DNA from: Lysobacterales bacterium 66-474 | Lineage (GTDB): Bacteria; Pseudomonadota; Gammaproteobacteria; Xanthomonadales; Rhodanobacteraceae | Length of the DNA stretch: 64,000 nt | Direction: 5' to 3' | Assembly (NCBI GenBank): GCA_001899805.1 | Contig: MKWP01000014.1 | Location: 558,001 to 622,000, forward strand | Shown: piece after piece, positions 16,025-24,608 of the stretch | How positions within the stretch are numbered: position 1 is the stretch's first letter | How the letters are laid out: each line of letters opens with the position of its first letter | Position numbers and translations under genes: made by a program | Notes under the pieces: model-generated | Databases searched by the model: none | Told to the model about the DNA's origin: nothing | What the model saw: the letters and a program-made list of their open reading frames with translations, nothing else

Positions 16025-16231
16025 CTGGACCAGGCGCGGATCGAAGGCCGGTTCACCCGCGTTGCGTGCGAAGTCGGCCGTCCAGCCGAACTTGCGTTCG
16101 AATTCCACACCGTTGGGGGGCGCGAATTTACGAGTGAATTCGTAGCGCTACGCGGAGCCCAGCGCGCCGAACGCAGCCCAAGTGCGACTTGGGCTGGCGC
16201 CGAAATCGTGGCGCACGCCAAGCTGTGCCGG
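16025..16231 (-). pseudogene. relic: internal fragments of copB
   Basis: The minus strand reads QLGVRHDFGASPSRTWAAFG, an in-frame TAG, then RYEFTRKFAPPNGVEFERKF and ADFARNAGEPAFDPRLV. These correspond to two separated parts of the intact CopB at 20411; about 75 residues of barrel are deleted between them and the final strand is lost. The fusion to cytochrome sequence follows at once. The closeness to the intact copy shows that a further copB-cytochrome pair once stood here, downstream of the copper ATPase gene. Confidence 0.75.
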
Positions 16232-16326
16232 ATGTGAGGAAGACCACATAGGCGGCGTACTCCCGCGTTTGCGGGCGAAGGCGTCGAGTTGGACCCGCTT
16301 CGCTCCACTCGCTGGCGTTGGTCACC

Positions 16327-18675
16327 TCAGCCATGCCGCTTTCGGCCAAGCCGCAATGCGTTGGCGACCACCGACACGGAGCTCAAACTCATCGCCAAGG
16401 CGGCGATCATTGGGCTGAGCAACAGGCCAGTCACGGGGTACAGCACGCCGGCCGCAATCGGTACGCCCAGCGCGTTGTAGAGGAATGCAAAGCCCAGGTT
16501 CTGCTTCATGTTGGCGACGGTGTCGTTGGAAATCGACCGTGCCCGCACGATGCCGCGCAAGTCGCCTTTCACCAGTGTCACCTGCGCGCTCGACATCGCC
16601 ACGTCGGTACCGGTGCCCATCGCGATGCCGACATCGGCTCCGGCAAGTGCGGGCGCGTCGTTGATTCCGTCGCCGGCCATCGCCACCCGGTGCCCCTTGG
16701 CTTGCAGCTGTCGCACGAGGTCGATCTTGTCCTTCGGGCGGACCTCGCCATGGACTTCGTCGATACCCAGGGTGCGTGCGACCGCATGCGCGGTGGTAAC
16801 ACCGTCGCCGGTGGCCATCACGATTTTCAGGCCCGCATCGTGCAGCGACGTGATGGCGGCGGTGGTGCTGGCCTTGATCGGATCGGCCACTGCAAGCAGG
16901 CCAGCCAGGACGCCATCGACCGCCAGATACATCACGCTGGCACCGGTCCGGCGCAGCTCTTCGGCCGGTGTGGAAAGAACGGATGCATCGACCCCGACCT
17001 CGTGCATCAGCGCGGTATTGCCGATCGCCAGGATGGCGCCTCCCACCTTGCCGCGTACCCCGATGCCGGTGGACGACTCGAAACTCTCCGGCGTTTCCAG
17101 CGTCAGGTCGCGACGACGGGCTTCCGCGACGATCGCGTCGGCCAGCGGGTGCTCGCTGCCCTGATCGAGGCTGGCCGCCAGACGCAGCACCTCCTGCTCG
17201 GTGAACCCTTCGGCCGCGAGCGCGGTGTGGAACGCCGGACGCCCCTCGGTCAGGGTTCCGGTCTTGTCCACGATCAGGGTGTCGATCTTGCGGAGGTGCT
17301 CGATCGCCTCGGCATCGCGGAACAACACGCCTTCCCCGGCGGCACGGCCGGTCGCTACCATGATCGACATCGGTGTGGCCAGTCCCAGTGCGCAGGGGCA
17401 AGCGATGATCAGGACCGAGATCGCATTGAGAACCGCGAACGTCCACGACGGTTGCGGACCGAACAGCCCCCACACGAAGAAGGTGGCAACGGCAGTCGCC
17501 AGCACAGCCAGCACGAACCAATAAGCCACTTTGTCGGCCATACGCTGCATCGGTGCGCGCGAGCGCTGCGCCTGCGCGACCAGTTGCACGATCTGCGACA
17601 GCACCGTCGCCGAACCGACTTTTTCCGCCCGGATCACCAGGCTGCCGGTGCCGTTGAGGGTCGCGCCGATCACGCTGGAGCCGATGGTCTTATCGACCGG
17701 GATGGGCTCCCCGGTCAGCATCGACTCGTCGACATGGGAGCGCCCTTCGATCACTTCGCCGTCCACCGGCACCTTTTCACCGGGGCGTACGCGCAGGCGG
17801 TCACCGACATGGACGTGACTGAGCTCGACATCCTCCTCGCCGCCATCGTCGCGCAGGCGGCGTGCGGTCTTGGGCGCCAACCCCAGCAGGGCCTTCAGGG
17901 CAGTCGAGGTCTTCGAGCGGGCACGCAGTTCGAGTAGCTGGCCAAGCAACGTCAGCGAGACGATCACCGCAGCAGCTTCGAAGTAGACGCCCACGCGGCC
18001 GTGTTCGTGGAACGACTCGGGGAAGAGGTCCGGTGCGATGGTGGCGACGATGCTGTAGCCGAACGCGGCGCCGACACCAATGCCGATCAGGGTCCACATG
18101 TTGGGGCTGAGGTTGCGGACCGACTGCACGCATCGGACGAAGAATGGCCAGCCTGCCCACAACACTACCGGTGTGGTCAGTACCAGCTCGATCCAGGTCC
18201 GCGTAACCACCGGCAACTGCGGGAAGTAGTGGCCGAACATCGCCAGCACGAGCACCACCAGCGTCGCCGGCAAGGTCCACCAGAAGCGGCGGCTGAAATC
18301 ACGCAGTTCAGGATGATCCTCATCGTCCAGTCCCGGCATTTCCGGTTCCAGCGCCATGCCGCAGATCGGGCAGATGCCGGGGCCGTCCTGGCGCACTTGC
18401 GGATGCATCGGGCAGACATACATCGTTCCCGCCGGTGCCTGCGCGGGGGCGTCATCGGGTCGCCGGGCCAGATATTTGGCCGGATCCGCCACGAAGCGTT
18501 CCAGACAGCGCGCCGAGCAGAAATGATGCGTTACCCCATCATGTTCGGCGTGATGGTCGGTCTGATCGGGATCGACCTGCATGCCACAAACCGGATCGAC
18601 CGCGGTTGTCCCCGCGCCGGGGTGGATGCCATGTCCGTGGTTGTCGGCGCCCGTGTGGTGATGGTGGGTGTTCAT
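16327..18675 (-). CDS. Cu(I)-translocating P1B-type ATPase with YHS and metal-binding N-terminus
   Basis: A 782-residue copper exporter. The His-rich start ([16 protein letters not shown]) leads into a YHS domain ([19 protein letters not shown]) and then a heavy-metal-binding domain ([19 protein letters not shown]), replacing the usual HMA domains. The core has CPC in [29 protein letters not shown] and [15 protein letters not shown]-terminal helices carry FLYNALG (Tyr-Asn) and AMSLSSVSV (Met-Ser-Ser), the P1B-1 Cu(I) residues. It follows the DUF411 gene on the minus strand (45-base gap), so it is probably the last intact gene of the copper operon that starts at copL. Confidence 0.92.
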   Translation of the reverse strand: MNTHHHHTGADNHGHGIHPGAGTTAVDPVCGMQVDPDQTDHHAEHDGVTHHFCSARCLERFVADPAKYLARRPDDAPAQAPAGTMYVCPMHPQVRQDGPGICPICGMALEPEMPGLDDEDHPELRDFSRRFWWTLPATLVVLVLAMFGHYFPQLPVVTRTWIELVLTTPVVLWAGWPFFVRCVQSVRNLSPNMWTLIGIGVGAAFGYSIVATIAPDLFPESFHEHGRVGVYFEAAAVIVSLTLLGQLLELRARSKTSTALKALLGLAPKTARRLRDDGGEEDVELSHVHVGDRLRVRPGEKVPVDGEVIEGRSHVDESMLTGEPIPVDKTIGSSVIGATLNGTGSLVIRAEKVGSATVLSQIVQLVAQAQRSRAPMQRMADKVAYWFVLAVLATAVATFFVWGLFGPQPSWTFAVLNAISVLIIACPCALGLATPMSIMVATGRAAGEGVLFRDAEAIEHLRKIDTLIVDKTGTLTEGRPAFHTALAAEGFTEQEVLRLAASLDQGSEHPLADAIVAEARRRDLTLETPESFESSTGIGVRGKVGGAILAIGNTALMHEVGVDASVLSTPAEELRRTGASVMYLAVDGVLAGLLAVADPIKASTTAAITSLHDAGLKIVMATGDGVTTAHAVARTLGIDEVHGEVRPKDKIDLVRQLQAKGHRVAMAGDGINDAPALAGADVGIAMGTGTDVAMSSAQVTLVKGDLRGIVRARSISNDTVANMKQNLGFAFLYNALGVPIAAGVLYPVTGLLLSPMIAALAMSLSSVSVVANALRLGRKRHG

Positions 18676-18720
18676 GCATCCTCCCGTGACAACGGCAATG
18701 GCTTGACGTTGATCGGCGTA

Positions 18721-19278
18721 TCAATACGCGTGGTGAGCGAAGGCGGAAGTGGTGCCGTCGTGGGCAACAAGCTCGACAACATAGGGCTGGACGCGGCCGT
18801 CAGGCAGCTCCATGCCCGGCGAGCCGGCCGGCATGCCCGGCACGACGAGGCCCTTGGCATCGGGCTTTTCAGCCAGCAGCCGCTTGATGTCCAGCGCCGG
18901 CACATGACCTTCGACGAAATAGCCGCCCACTTCGGCGGTATGGCACGAGCCCTTGCCGGCCGGAACGCCGACGCGACTTTTCACCGGATCGAGATCGTCG
19001 ACATCGCGCACGTCGACGCTGAAGCCGGCAGCACGCATATGGTCGACCCACGCGCTGCAACATCCACATGTAGCGCTTTTGTGTACCAGCATGACCGGAA
19101 GCGATGCGTCCGGTGAGCTTGCTGTTGCGGCATGGATTGTCGCGGAGGATGGCTGGCTGGGCTGCGCATCGACGGGCTGGGTGCAGGCACCAAGCGCGCT
19201 GAAGGAAACCACGGCGATTGCTGCGAACAAAACGTTTCTAGCATTCATGGCTGAGAGGCTCATTCGCTTCACGGTCAT
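18721..19278 (-). CDS. DUF411 metal-binding lipoprotein-like protein
   Basis: A 185-residue exported protein of the DUF411 family. It has a possible lipobox (SALGAC near residue 32) and the family hallmark ATCGCCSAWVDHMRAAGFSV, followed by VPAGKGSCHTAEVGGYFVEGH and ALDIKRLLAE. The CGCC and SCHTA segments are likely copper ligands in the periplasm. The ATG at 19278 overlaps the stop of the upstream cytochrome gene (ATGA); an in-frame ATG at 19263 would also work. DUF411 genes are common in copper clusters, but their exact step, probably copper handover or storage, is not settled. The second copper operon at 44.8 kb has no copy. Confidence 0.8.
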   Translation of the reverse strand: MTVKRMSLSAMNARNVLFAAIAVVSFSALGACTQPVDAQPSQPSSATIHAATASSPDASLPVMLVHKSATCGCCSAWVDHMRAAGFSVDVRDVDDLDPVKSRVGVPAGKGSCHTAEVGGYFVEGHVPALDIKRLLAEKPDAKGLVVPGMPAGSPGMELPDGRVQPYVVELVAHDGTTSAFAHHAY

Positions 19279-20396
19279 TCTCCCGATACCGGTGCAGATT
19301 GCCATCGGACGGACACGATCTTCCAATCCTTGCCGTCCTTCTTGAGGTTGAGTAACTCGGTGCTGCGCAGTGTGGCCGGCTTGCCCTTGATCGTGGTCTG
19401 AATGTCGCTCACGCTGCCGACCAGGGCGGTGTTACCCATCGGCATCGAGCCCAGCGAGACCGGCGTGATCCGCGCGGTTTTCAGGAAGGCGATGTCCTCG
19501 CCGAGGTGACCGTCCGCGTAGTCATCGCGCGACTGCGTGTGGCCGCCTTCGCTGATGGTGGCTTCGGGTGCAAGTAGCGCGAGTGCTGCCGTTCGATCGC
19601 CGTGCTGCAAAGCCGTATGGAACGCTTGTGCCACGGCCTCGGCTTCCGGTGCCGCCTTCGGCTTCATGCCATCCAGCGACAACGGGGCTTCAACTGCGGG
19701 TGCAGTGGCCGCCGCACGATCGTGGCCATCTTCCGCAGCCGCATCATGGCTGTGACCGGCTTCACCGGACATCTCCATGCCCTTCATGTCGGCGTCACCG
19801 TGGGCGTCCTTGTCGTCAGCAGCTCCCCCGTGGCTGTGACTATGGCCACCCCCGTCGTCCATATCCATGTCCTCATCTGGCGGCGCCTTGGCGACGATGG
19901 TCTTGTACTGCGCCGGCGTCATGCCGGGGAGTTTTTCGATGAACGCGACCATGCTCCAGATGGTCAGGTCGTCGTGGCTGCCATCCAGTCCCCAGGCCGG
20001 CATTGCGCTCATCTTGATGCCGTGCTTGATGACCCAGAACGCGTCCCGTGGATCAACGTGGACCTTGGAGAGATTGGGCGGTTGCGGATACATGCCCTTG
20101 CGCAGTTCCGAATTCTCCTGGCCCGGCCGCAAATGGCAGCCCGTGCACATCGCGGCGTACTGGCCGGCGCCTTTCAGGATCAATTGCGGATCATTGAGGT
20201 TCGGCACTTTGATGTCGTCCGAGCGCACGTGGATGGAGCGGTTACGCAAGGTTTGCAGGACTGCAAACACCGGCTTGGTGTGATGATCGTCGGCACCTAT
20301 GTTGTAGATGCCCGAGTAGACGAAAACGCCCAGCCCGATGGCGACCACGATCGCCACGGCAACGAGGACGAGAACGTGTTCGGTGTGTCTTTTCAT
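19275..20396 (-). CDS. membrane-anchored c-type cytochrome with C-terminal NTF2-like domain
   Basis: A 373-residue protein with an N-terminal anchor (residues 8-28), a mono-heme domain with C84-T-G-C87-H88 and a distal MSAMPAW Met, a long His/Asp/Met-rich linker (DEDMDMDDGGGHSHSH and beyond), and a C-terminal SnoaL/NTF2-like fold (AVAQAFHTALQHGDRTAAL to WKIVSVRWQ). It acts in the periplasm; the linker probably binds copper. It lies between copB (14-base gap) and the DUF411 gene (ATGA overlap) and has a close homologue at 48355. An electron-transfer role with the multicopper oxidase is plausible but inferred. The domain combination is unusual. Confidence 0.85.
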   Translation of the reverse strand: MKRHTEHVLVLVAVAIVVAIGLGVFVYSGIYNIGADDHHTKPVFAVLQTLRNRSIHVRSDDIKVPNLNDPQLILKGAGQYAAMCTGCHLRPGQENSELRKGMYPQPPNLSKVHVDPRDAFWVIKHGIKMSAMPAWGLDGSHDDLTIWSMVAFIEKLPGMTPAQYKTIVAKAPPDEDMDMDDGGGHSHSHGGAADDKDAHGDADMKGMEMSGEAGHSHDAAAEDGHDRAAATAPAVEAPLSLDGMKPKAAPEAEAVAQAFHTALQHGDRTAALALLAPEATISEGGHTQSRDDYADGHLGEDIAFLKTARITPVSLGSMPMGNTALVGSVSDIQTTIKGKPATLRSTELLNLKKDGKDWKIVSVRWQSAPVSGE

Positions 20397-20410
20397 GGCT
20401 GTTTTCTCCT

Positions 20411-21604
20411 TCAGAACCAGAAGCGAATGCCCGCGACCAGGCGCGGATCGAAAGCGGGTTCACCCGCGTTGCGTGCAAAGTCGGCTGTTTTACCGAACTT
20501 GCGTTCAAACTCCACCCCGACATAGGGCGCGAACTTGCGCGTGAACTCGTAACGTAGGCGCACGCCGACCTGGGCCTCGGACAGACCGGAACCGATGCCG
20601 CGTTGCGGGTCGTCGCGACCGTAAAGGTTCATCTCGAAGCGCGGTTGCAGGATCAGGCGCTGCGTCAGCAGCAATTCGTATTCGGACTCGAAGCGGAATG
20701 CGGTACGCCCGGTTTGCCCGACGTAAAAAGTCGCTTCGACATCGAAGAAATAAGGCGCGAGCCCCTGCACGCCGAATGCGGCCCAGGTGCGACTTGGTCC
20801 GACACCAAAATCGTGACGCACACCGAGTTGCGTATTCCAATAGATGCCGATCGGGTGGGCCCAGAGTGCCTCGGTACGCAAATCTTGCAGGCGTCCCGCG
20901 CTGCGCTCGCCTTCGGCCTTGAACCACACTTTGTTGGCATCGGTGCCATACCAGCCCTGCGCATCCAGCGCGACATCGTTGTCGTTGCGGCCATCGAAGT
21001 ATTCGAGGCGATCGATCAACAGCATTCCGAGTGCCGCGTCATCCAGCATGTGCAGGCCGGGCGTCGAGCCATAGCCAACGCCGCCGGAATAATCCGCACT
21101 GCGCGCATCCGGTGGGGCCTTGCCGCCCTGCATCTGCATGCCCTGCATGTCCATCTGCATGGTCTCGCCATTGAGCCCGCGCACGACTGGCCGGACGCCG
21201 ATTTGCGAGCCGATGTCGAGCACCTGCATTTCGCCGGTCACGTTGGGCGGTGGCTGCATCGGCATGTACGGCATGGGCGCCTTGTCCATGTCCATGCCGG
21301 ACATCGAGCCTGCGTGTTGGGTGTGGGTACCGGCCGGCACTTGTGGTTGTGGTGACAGCATGGCCATGTTCGTCATCGACGACATGTCCGTGCCCGACAT
21401 CGAATGCTCGGCAGGTTGCTGCGCCTGCTTGCTCTTGGTTGAGTGCGGGTTTTTCTTGGCGACCGGTTTTGCCGGCTCCTTTGCGGGAGGTTGCATTTGC
21501 GACATGTCCATACCTCGCATCGAGTTCTGCGCAAAGGCAGGCACGGCAATGAACGTAACGGACAGCACTGCGGCCAACCAAAAATTGCGCGCGATCGTTT
21601 TCAT
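20411..21604 (-). CDS. copB: copper resistance outer-membrane protein CopB
   Basis: A 397-residue outer-membrane beta-barrel of the CopB/PcoB family. It has a signal peptide (MKTIARNFWLAAVLSVT to AFA) and a Met-rich N-terminal half with repeated MxGMDM-type motifs and a Lys/Pro linker. The barrel begins near LIDRLEYFDGR and ends in GIRFWF with the terminal Phe. The conserved QLGVRHDFG, RTWAAFGVQGLAPYFF, IGSGLSEAQVGVRLRYEF blocks are present. The start overlaps the copA stop (ATGA). CopB is thought to bind periplasmic copper and help move it outward. The second copy at 47146 has exactly the same length. Confidence 0.92.
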   Translation of the reverse strand: MKTIARNFWLAAVLSVTFIAVPAFAQNSMRGMDMSQMQPPAKEPAKPVAKKNPHSTKSKQAQQPAEHSMSGTDMSSMTNMAMLSPQPQVPAGTHTQHAGSMSGMDMDKAPMPYMPMQPPPNVTGEMQVLDIGSQIGVRPVVRGLNGETMQMDMQGMQMQGGKAPPDARSADYSGGVGYGSTPGLHMLDDAALGMLLIDRLEYFDGRNDNDVALDAQGWYGTDANKVWFKAEGERSAGRLQDLRTEALWAHPIGIYWNTQLGVRHDFGVGPSRTWAAFGVQGLAPYFFDVEATFYVGQTGRTAFRFESEYELLLTQRLILQPRFEMNLYGRDDPQRGIGSGLSEAQVGVRLRYEFTRKFAPYVGVEFERKFGKTADFARNAGEPAFDPRLVAGIRFWF

Positions 21605-23406
21605 GACACCACCATCTCGCGGAACATGCCCGCTTCCATGTGGTAGAGCAGATGGCAGTGATAAGCCCAGCGGCCCAGCGCGTCGGCCTTCACGCGATAG
21701 GTGACGCGTTGCGCCGGTTGCACGCTGATGGTGTGCTTGCGCACCTGGAAGTTCTGCTCCGGCGATTCCAGCTCGCTCCACATGCCGTGCAGGTGGATCG
21801 GGTGCGTCATCATGGTGTCGTTGCACAGGATCAGGCGCAGGTGCTTGCCATAAGGGAAGTGCACCGGTTTGGCCTGCGAGAACTTCAGGCCGTCGAAGCC
21901 CCAGACAAAGCGGTTCATGTTGCCGGTCAGGTGCAATTCAATTTCGTCTGTCACCGGTTGCTGCGGGTACAGGGAGCCACCGAGGGTGTGCAGATCGGCA
22001 TAGGTCAGCACCCGGCGGCCGTTGTCGCGCAGGCCGACACCGGGATCGTCGAGATTGGTGCGCGGCATGTCCACGTGCATGTCGACGTTCGGGTTGTCGT
22101 ACTCGGTACGCGCGTGATGTGCTTTCTTCATGCCGGCGGGGTCAAGGGCACCGCCCATGGCCATGCCTGGCATCGACCCGTGATCCGAGCCGTGACCCAT
22201 GCCGTTCATGCCGGCCATGTCGCCCCCCGCCATCGCGCCCATCATGTCCGCCATCGACAGCGTGGGCAGTGGGTCGAGACTTGGCACTTCCGCCTGCATA
22301 CCGGCACGCGGAGCCAGCGTGCCGCGTGCATAGCCGTCGCGAGTCATCGACTCGGCGAAGATGGTATAGGCGCGGTCTTCCTGCGGCTCGACGAGCACGT
22401 CATAAACTTCGGCGGTGCCGATCCGGAACTCGTCCACCGCAACCGGTTCGACGTCCTGCCCGTCGGCCGCGACCACGGACAGCTTCAAACCGGGAATGCG
22501 TACGTCGAAGTAGCTGTTGGCCGAGCCGTTGATGAAACGCAGCCGCACCCGCTCGCCGGGCCTGAACAGGCCCGTCCAGTTGCCGGCCGGCGTCACGCCG
22601 TTCATCAGATAGGTGTAGGTGGCGCCGGTGATGTCCATCAGATCGCGCGGGCTCATCCGCATCTCGTTCCACATCTTGCGTTCGGCCAGCGCGGCCTTCA
22701 GTCCCATTCGCGACACGTCCGCAACGAAATCGCGCACAGTCGGCTCACCGTAGTTGTAGTAGTCGCCCATCTTCTTGAGATTCGCGAAGACCGTCATCGG
22801 GTCCTCGTCGGTCCAGTCATTGAGCATCACCACGTAATCGCGATCGGCCTGGACGCGATCAGGACCGGCCGGATCGATCACCAGCGCGCCATAGAGGCCG
22901 GTCTGCTCCTGGAAACCGGAGTGCGAGTGGTACCAGTAGGTGCCGCTCTGCTTGACCGGGAAGTGATACACGAAGGTTTCACCCGGTGCGATGCCGGGAT
23001 AACTGATGCCCGGCACGCCGTCCATGTCGAACGGCAACAGAATGCCGTGCCAGTGGATCGAGGTCGGCACGCGCAGGTGATTGGTGACCCGCAACGTGAC
23101 CGTGGTGCCCTCACGCCAACGCAGTAGTGGCCCTGGCAGCAAGCCATTGACGGCCGTTGCGAGACGCGACTTGCCAGTGAAGTTCACTGGGGTCTCGGCG
23201 ATGTCCAACGCAAACTCGGTGCCTGACAGGACACCGGGTTCACCCAGGCTCTGCGTGTTGGGGTTGCCCAGACTTTGCAGGCCCCATGCCGGTTTCAAGA
23301 AGCCACCGAGCATCGCGGCGGTGCCGCCCAAAGCGAGCCCTTGCACGAAACGACGGCGCGAAGGCATCGGGACGGTCAGTCCCGTGTGAAAAGGGTTCTG
23401 TTTCAT
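21601..23406 (-). CDS. copA: periplasmic multicopper oxidase CopA/PcoA
   Basis: A 601-residue Tat-exported laccase-like oxidase. The twin-arginine signal is SRRRFVQGLALGG. Cupredoxin copper ligands appear in order: HWHG near residue 105, HSHSGF near 145, then HPIHLHG and the terminal HCHLLYHMEAGMF. A Met-rich insertion near residues 380-410 (MADMMGAMAGGDMAGMNG) is typical of copper-binding CopA. It oxidises Cu(I) to the less toxic Cu(II) in the periplasm. It is followed by copB with an ATGA overlap and preceded by copL (113-base gap). It should not be confused with the Cu-ATPase often also called CopA. Confidence 0.95.
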   Translation of the reverse strand: MKQNPFHTGLTVPMPSRRRFVQGLALGGTAAMLGGFLKPAWGLQSLGNPNTQSLGEPGVLSGTEFALDIAETPVNFTGKSRLATAVNGLLPGPLLRWREGTTVTLRVTNHLRVPTSIHWHGILLPFDMDGVPGISYPGIAPGETFVYHFPVKQSGTYWYHSHSGFQEQTGLYGALVIDPAGPDRVQADRDYVVMLNDWTDEDPMTVFANLKKMGDYYNYGEPTVRDFVADVSRMGLKAALAERKMWNEMRMSPRDLMDITGATYTYLMNGVTPAGNWTGLFRPGERVRLRFINGSANSYFDVRIPGLKLSVVAADGQDVEPVAVDEFRIGTAEVYDVLVEPQEDRAYTIFAESMTRDGYARGTLAPRAGMQAEVPSLDPLPTLSMADMMGAMAGGDMAGMNGMGHGSDHGSMPGMAMGGALDPAGMKKAHHARTEYDNPNVDMHVDMPRTNLDDPGVGLRDNGRRVLTYADLHTLGGSLYPQQPVTDEIELHLTGNMNRFVWGFDGLKFSQAKPVHFPYGKHLRLILCNDTMMTHPIHLHGMWSELESPEQNFQVRKHTISVQPAQRVTYRVKADALGRWAYHCHLLYHMEAGMFREMVVS

Positions 23407-23519
23407 TTCTGATTCCCGCTGGCGTGCGCGGCACGCCGGTTACGAACAGACGCCCATTCGCCACATGGTGCGTGACAAACAGGGATCAGGTTGCGGCGCT
23501 TGGCGCGCCGCGTCGGGAA

Positions 23520-23933
23520 TCAGGCGATCGGGGGTCGCAGTGGCGGCGCGGAGTGCACCGGCACAGGGTCGGAGTGGATCAGCGGCACTGCCAAGTCACG
23601 GTCTGGCTGCAAGGCGACGCCAAGGTAGGGAACGCCGACGATGCCGCTGCACAGCGAAGCGCAATAGCAGCCGCCGTTGTGGCAGCAGCCGTGACCGTTG
23701 CCGGCCGGTTGCGAAGGCGCAGGATGATGCAAGCTTTGCGGCGTGCCCATCATGGGCATGCCTTCGCAATGCGACGCAGCTTTGGCCGTAGCTGTGGAAG
23801 CCGCAGTCATGGACCCGCCAGACATGACAAGCGGATGCGCGAATGCATCAAAGGCGAACGCCGTCCACGCCAGCAATGCCAGTATCGACAGGCTGCGAAA
23901 AAGGCGCGAACGGGGTTTCAGCCAATAATGCAT
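23520..23933 (-). CDS. copL: CopL-family metal-binding regulatory protein
   Basis: A 137-residue exported protein with a signal anchor (LFRSLSILALLAWTAFAF), a Met/His segment (HCEGMPMMGTP) and the Cys cluster GHGCCHNGGCYCASLC. It ends in a Pro-rich tail, PPLRPPIA. In Xanthomonas, copL is the first gene of the copLAB operon and is needed for its copper induction. The ATG at 23933 gives the same N-terminal length as the copy at 44811. Position directly before copA supports the call. The molecular action of CopL is not established; copper sensing or storage has been proposed. Confidence 0.8.
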   Translation of the reverse strand: MHYWLKPRSRLFRSLSILALLAWTAFAFDAFAHPLVMSGGSMTAASTATAKAASHCEGMPMMGTPQSLHHPAPSQPAGNGHGCCHNGGCYCASLCSGIVGVPYLGVALQPDRDLAVPLIHSDPVPVHSAPPLRPPIA

Positions 23934-23940
23934 GTTTACT

Positions 23941-23969
23941 ACCCTAAGCCGCCTTTGAGTGATCGTCAA
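23941..23969 (-). promoter_or_regulatory. candidate promoter of copLAB
   Basis: On the minus strand TTGACG (23969-23964) and TAGGGT (23946-23941) are 17 bases apart. The predicted transcript start would fall within a base or two of the copL ATG, and no ribosome site precedes that ATG, so copL may be leaderless. The -10 match is weak. Confidence 0.35.
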
Positions 23970-24113
23970 CTTCGATGGTTCATCGACATTGCGTGTTCAG
24001 TCGACACGCAAGTGATCGAAAAAAAGCGATGGTACTCGTCGCACGTGCGCGGCCCTGCTCCGGCAGCCCTAAGGCCACCCGGAAGGCAGGGCCAACGCGA
24101 TCACTCGCCCAGC

Positions 24114-24608
24114 TCAATGCCCGGTACTTGTGGCGGGCGTCATCGCTGTCACGGTGCTGTCCTTGCCGTCCGGATGCAGGGTGAAGTTCACCTTCTCGCC
24201 GACTTTGACGTCTTTCAACAGACTTGGCGGATCGGCCTTGAAGGTCATCGTCATCGCCGGCCAATGAATCGACGCGATCGCCTGATGCTTGATCGTGACG
24301 GTGCCCTTGGCCGTGTCCACCGCTTCGACCACGCCCGTTCCCTGCGCCGTCTGATTCGCACATGGCATGTTTTTGCCCATCTGCATGTCCTGCATGCCTT
24401 GGCCGCTCTTCATGTTCTTGTCCTGCATGCCTTTGCCCATTTGCATGCAGTTCATCATCATCTTCGTGTGAGAGCCGCTCTCCTTCATCGGCATGGCCTG
24501 CTTGTCGTGATTCATCTTCGTGCCCTGGGTGCCCGCAGTCGCTTGTGCGAAGGCGGGTGTGATGGCTGCCATCAGGATGGCGCCCAGCAAAATCGAACGT
24601 GTTTTCAT
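24114..24608 (-). CDS. CusF-domain periplasmic copper chaperone with Met-rich extension
   Basis: A 164-residue secreted protein with signal peptide MKTRSILLGAILMAAITPAF. About 60 Met/Lys/Gly-rich residues follow (repeats such as MQMGKGMQDKNMKSGQGMQD), then a C-terminal CusF domain. The Cu(I) ligands of CusF are visible in IHWPAMTMTF (His, Trp, Met, Met) near residue 120. CusF carries Cu(I)/Ag(I) to the CusCBA pump. Here it is the last gene after cusA, overlapping its stop by ATGA. The Met-rich extension is longer than in E. coli CusF and in the copy at 49481. Confidence 0.9.
   Translation of the reverse strand: MKTRSILLGAILMAAITPAFAQATAGTQGTKMNHDKQAMPMKESGSHTKMMMNCMQMGKGMQDKNMKSGQGMQDMQMGKNMPCANQTAQGTGVVEAVDTAKGTVTIKHQAIASIHWPAMTMTFKADPPSLLKDVKVGEKVNFTLHPDGKDSTVTAMTPATSTGH

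Noticed and set aside
16318-17937. A 539-codon plus-strand open frame
   Set aside because: Antisense to the copper ATPase, low-complexity composition, no motif.
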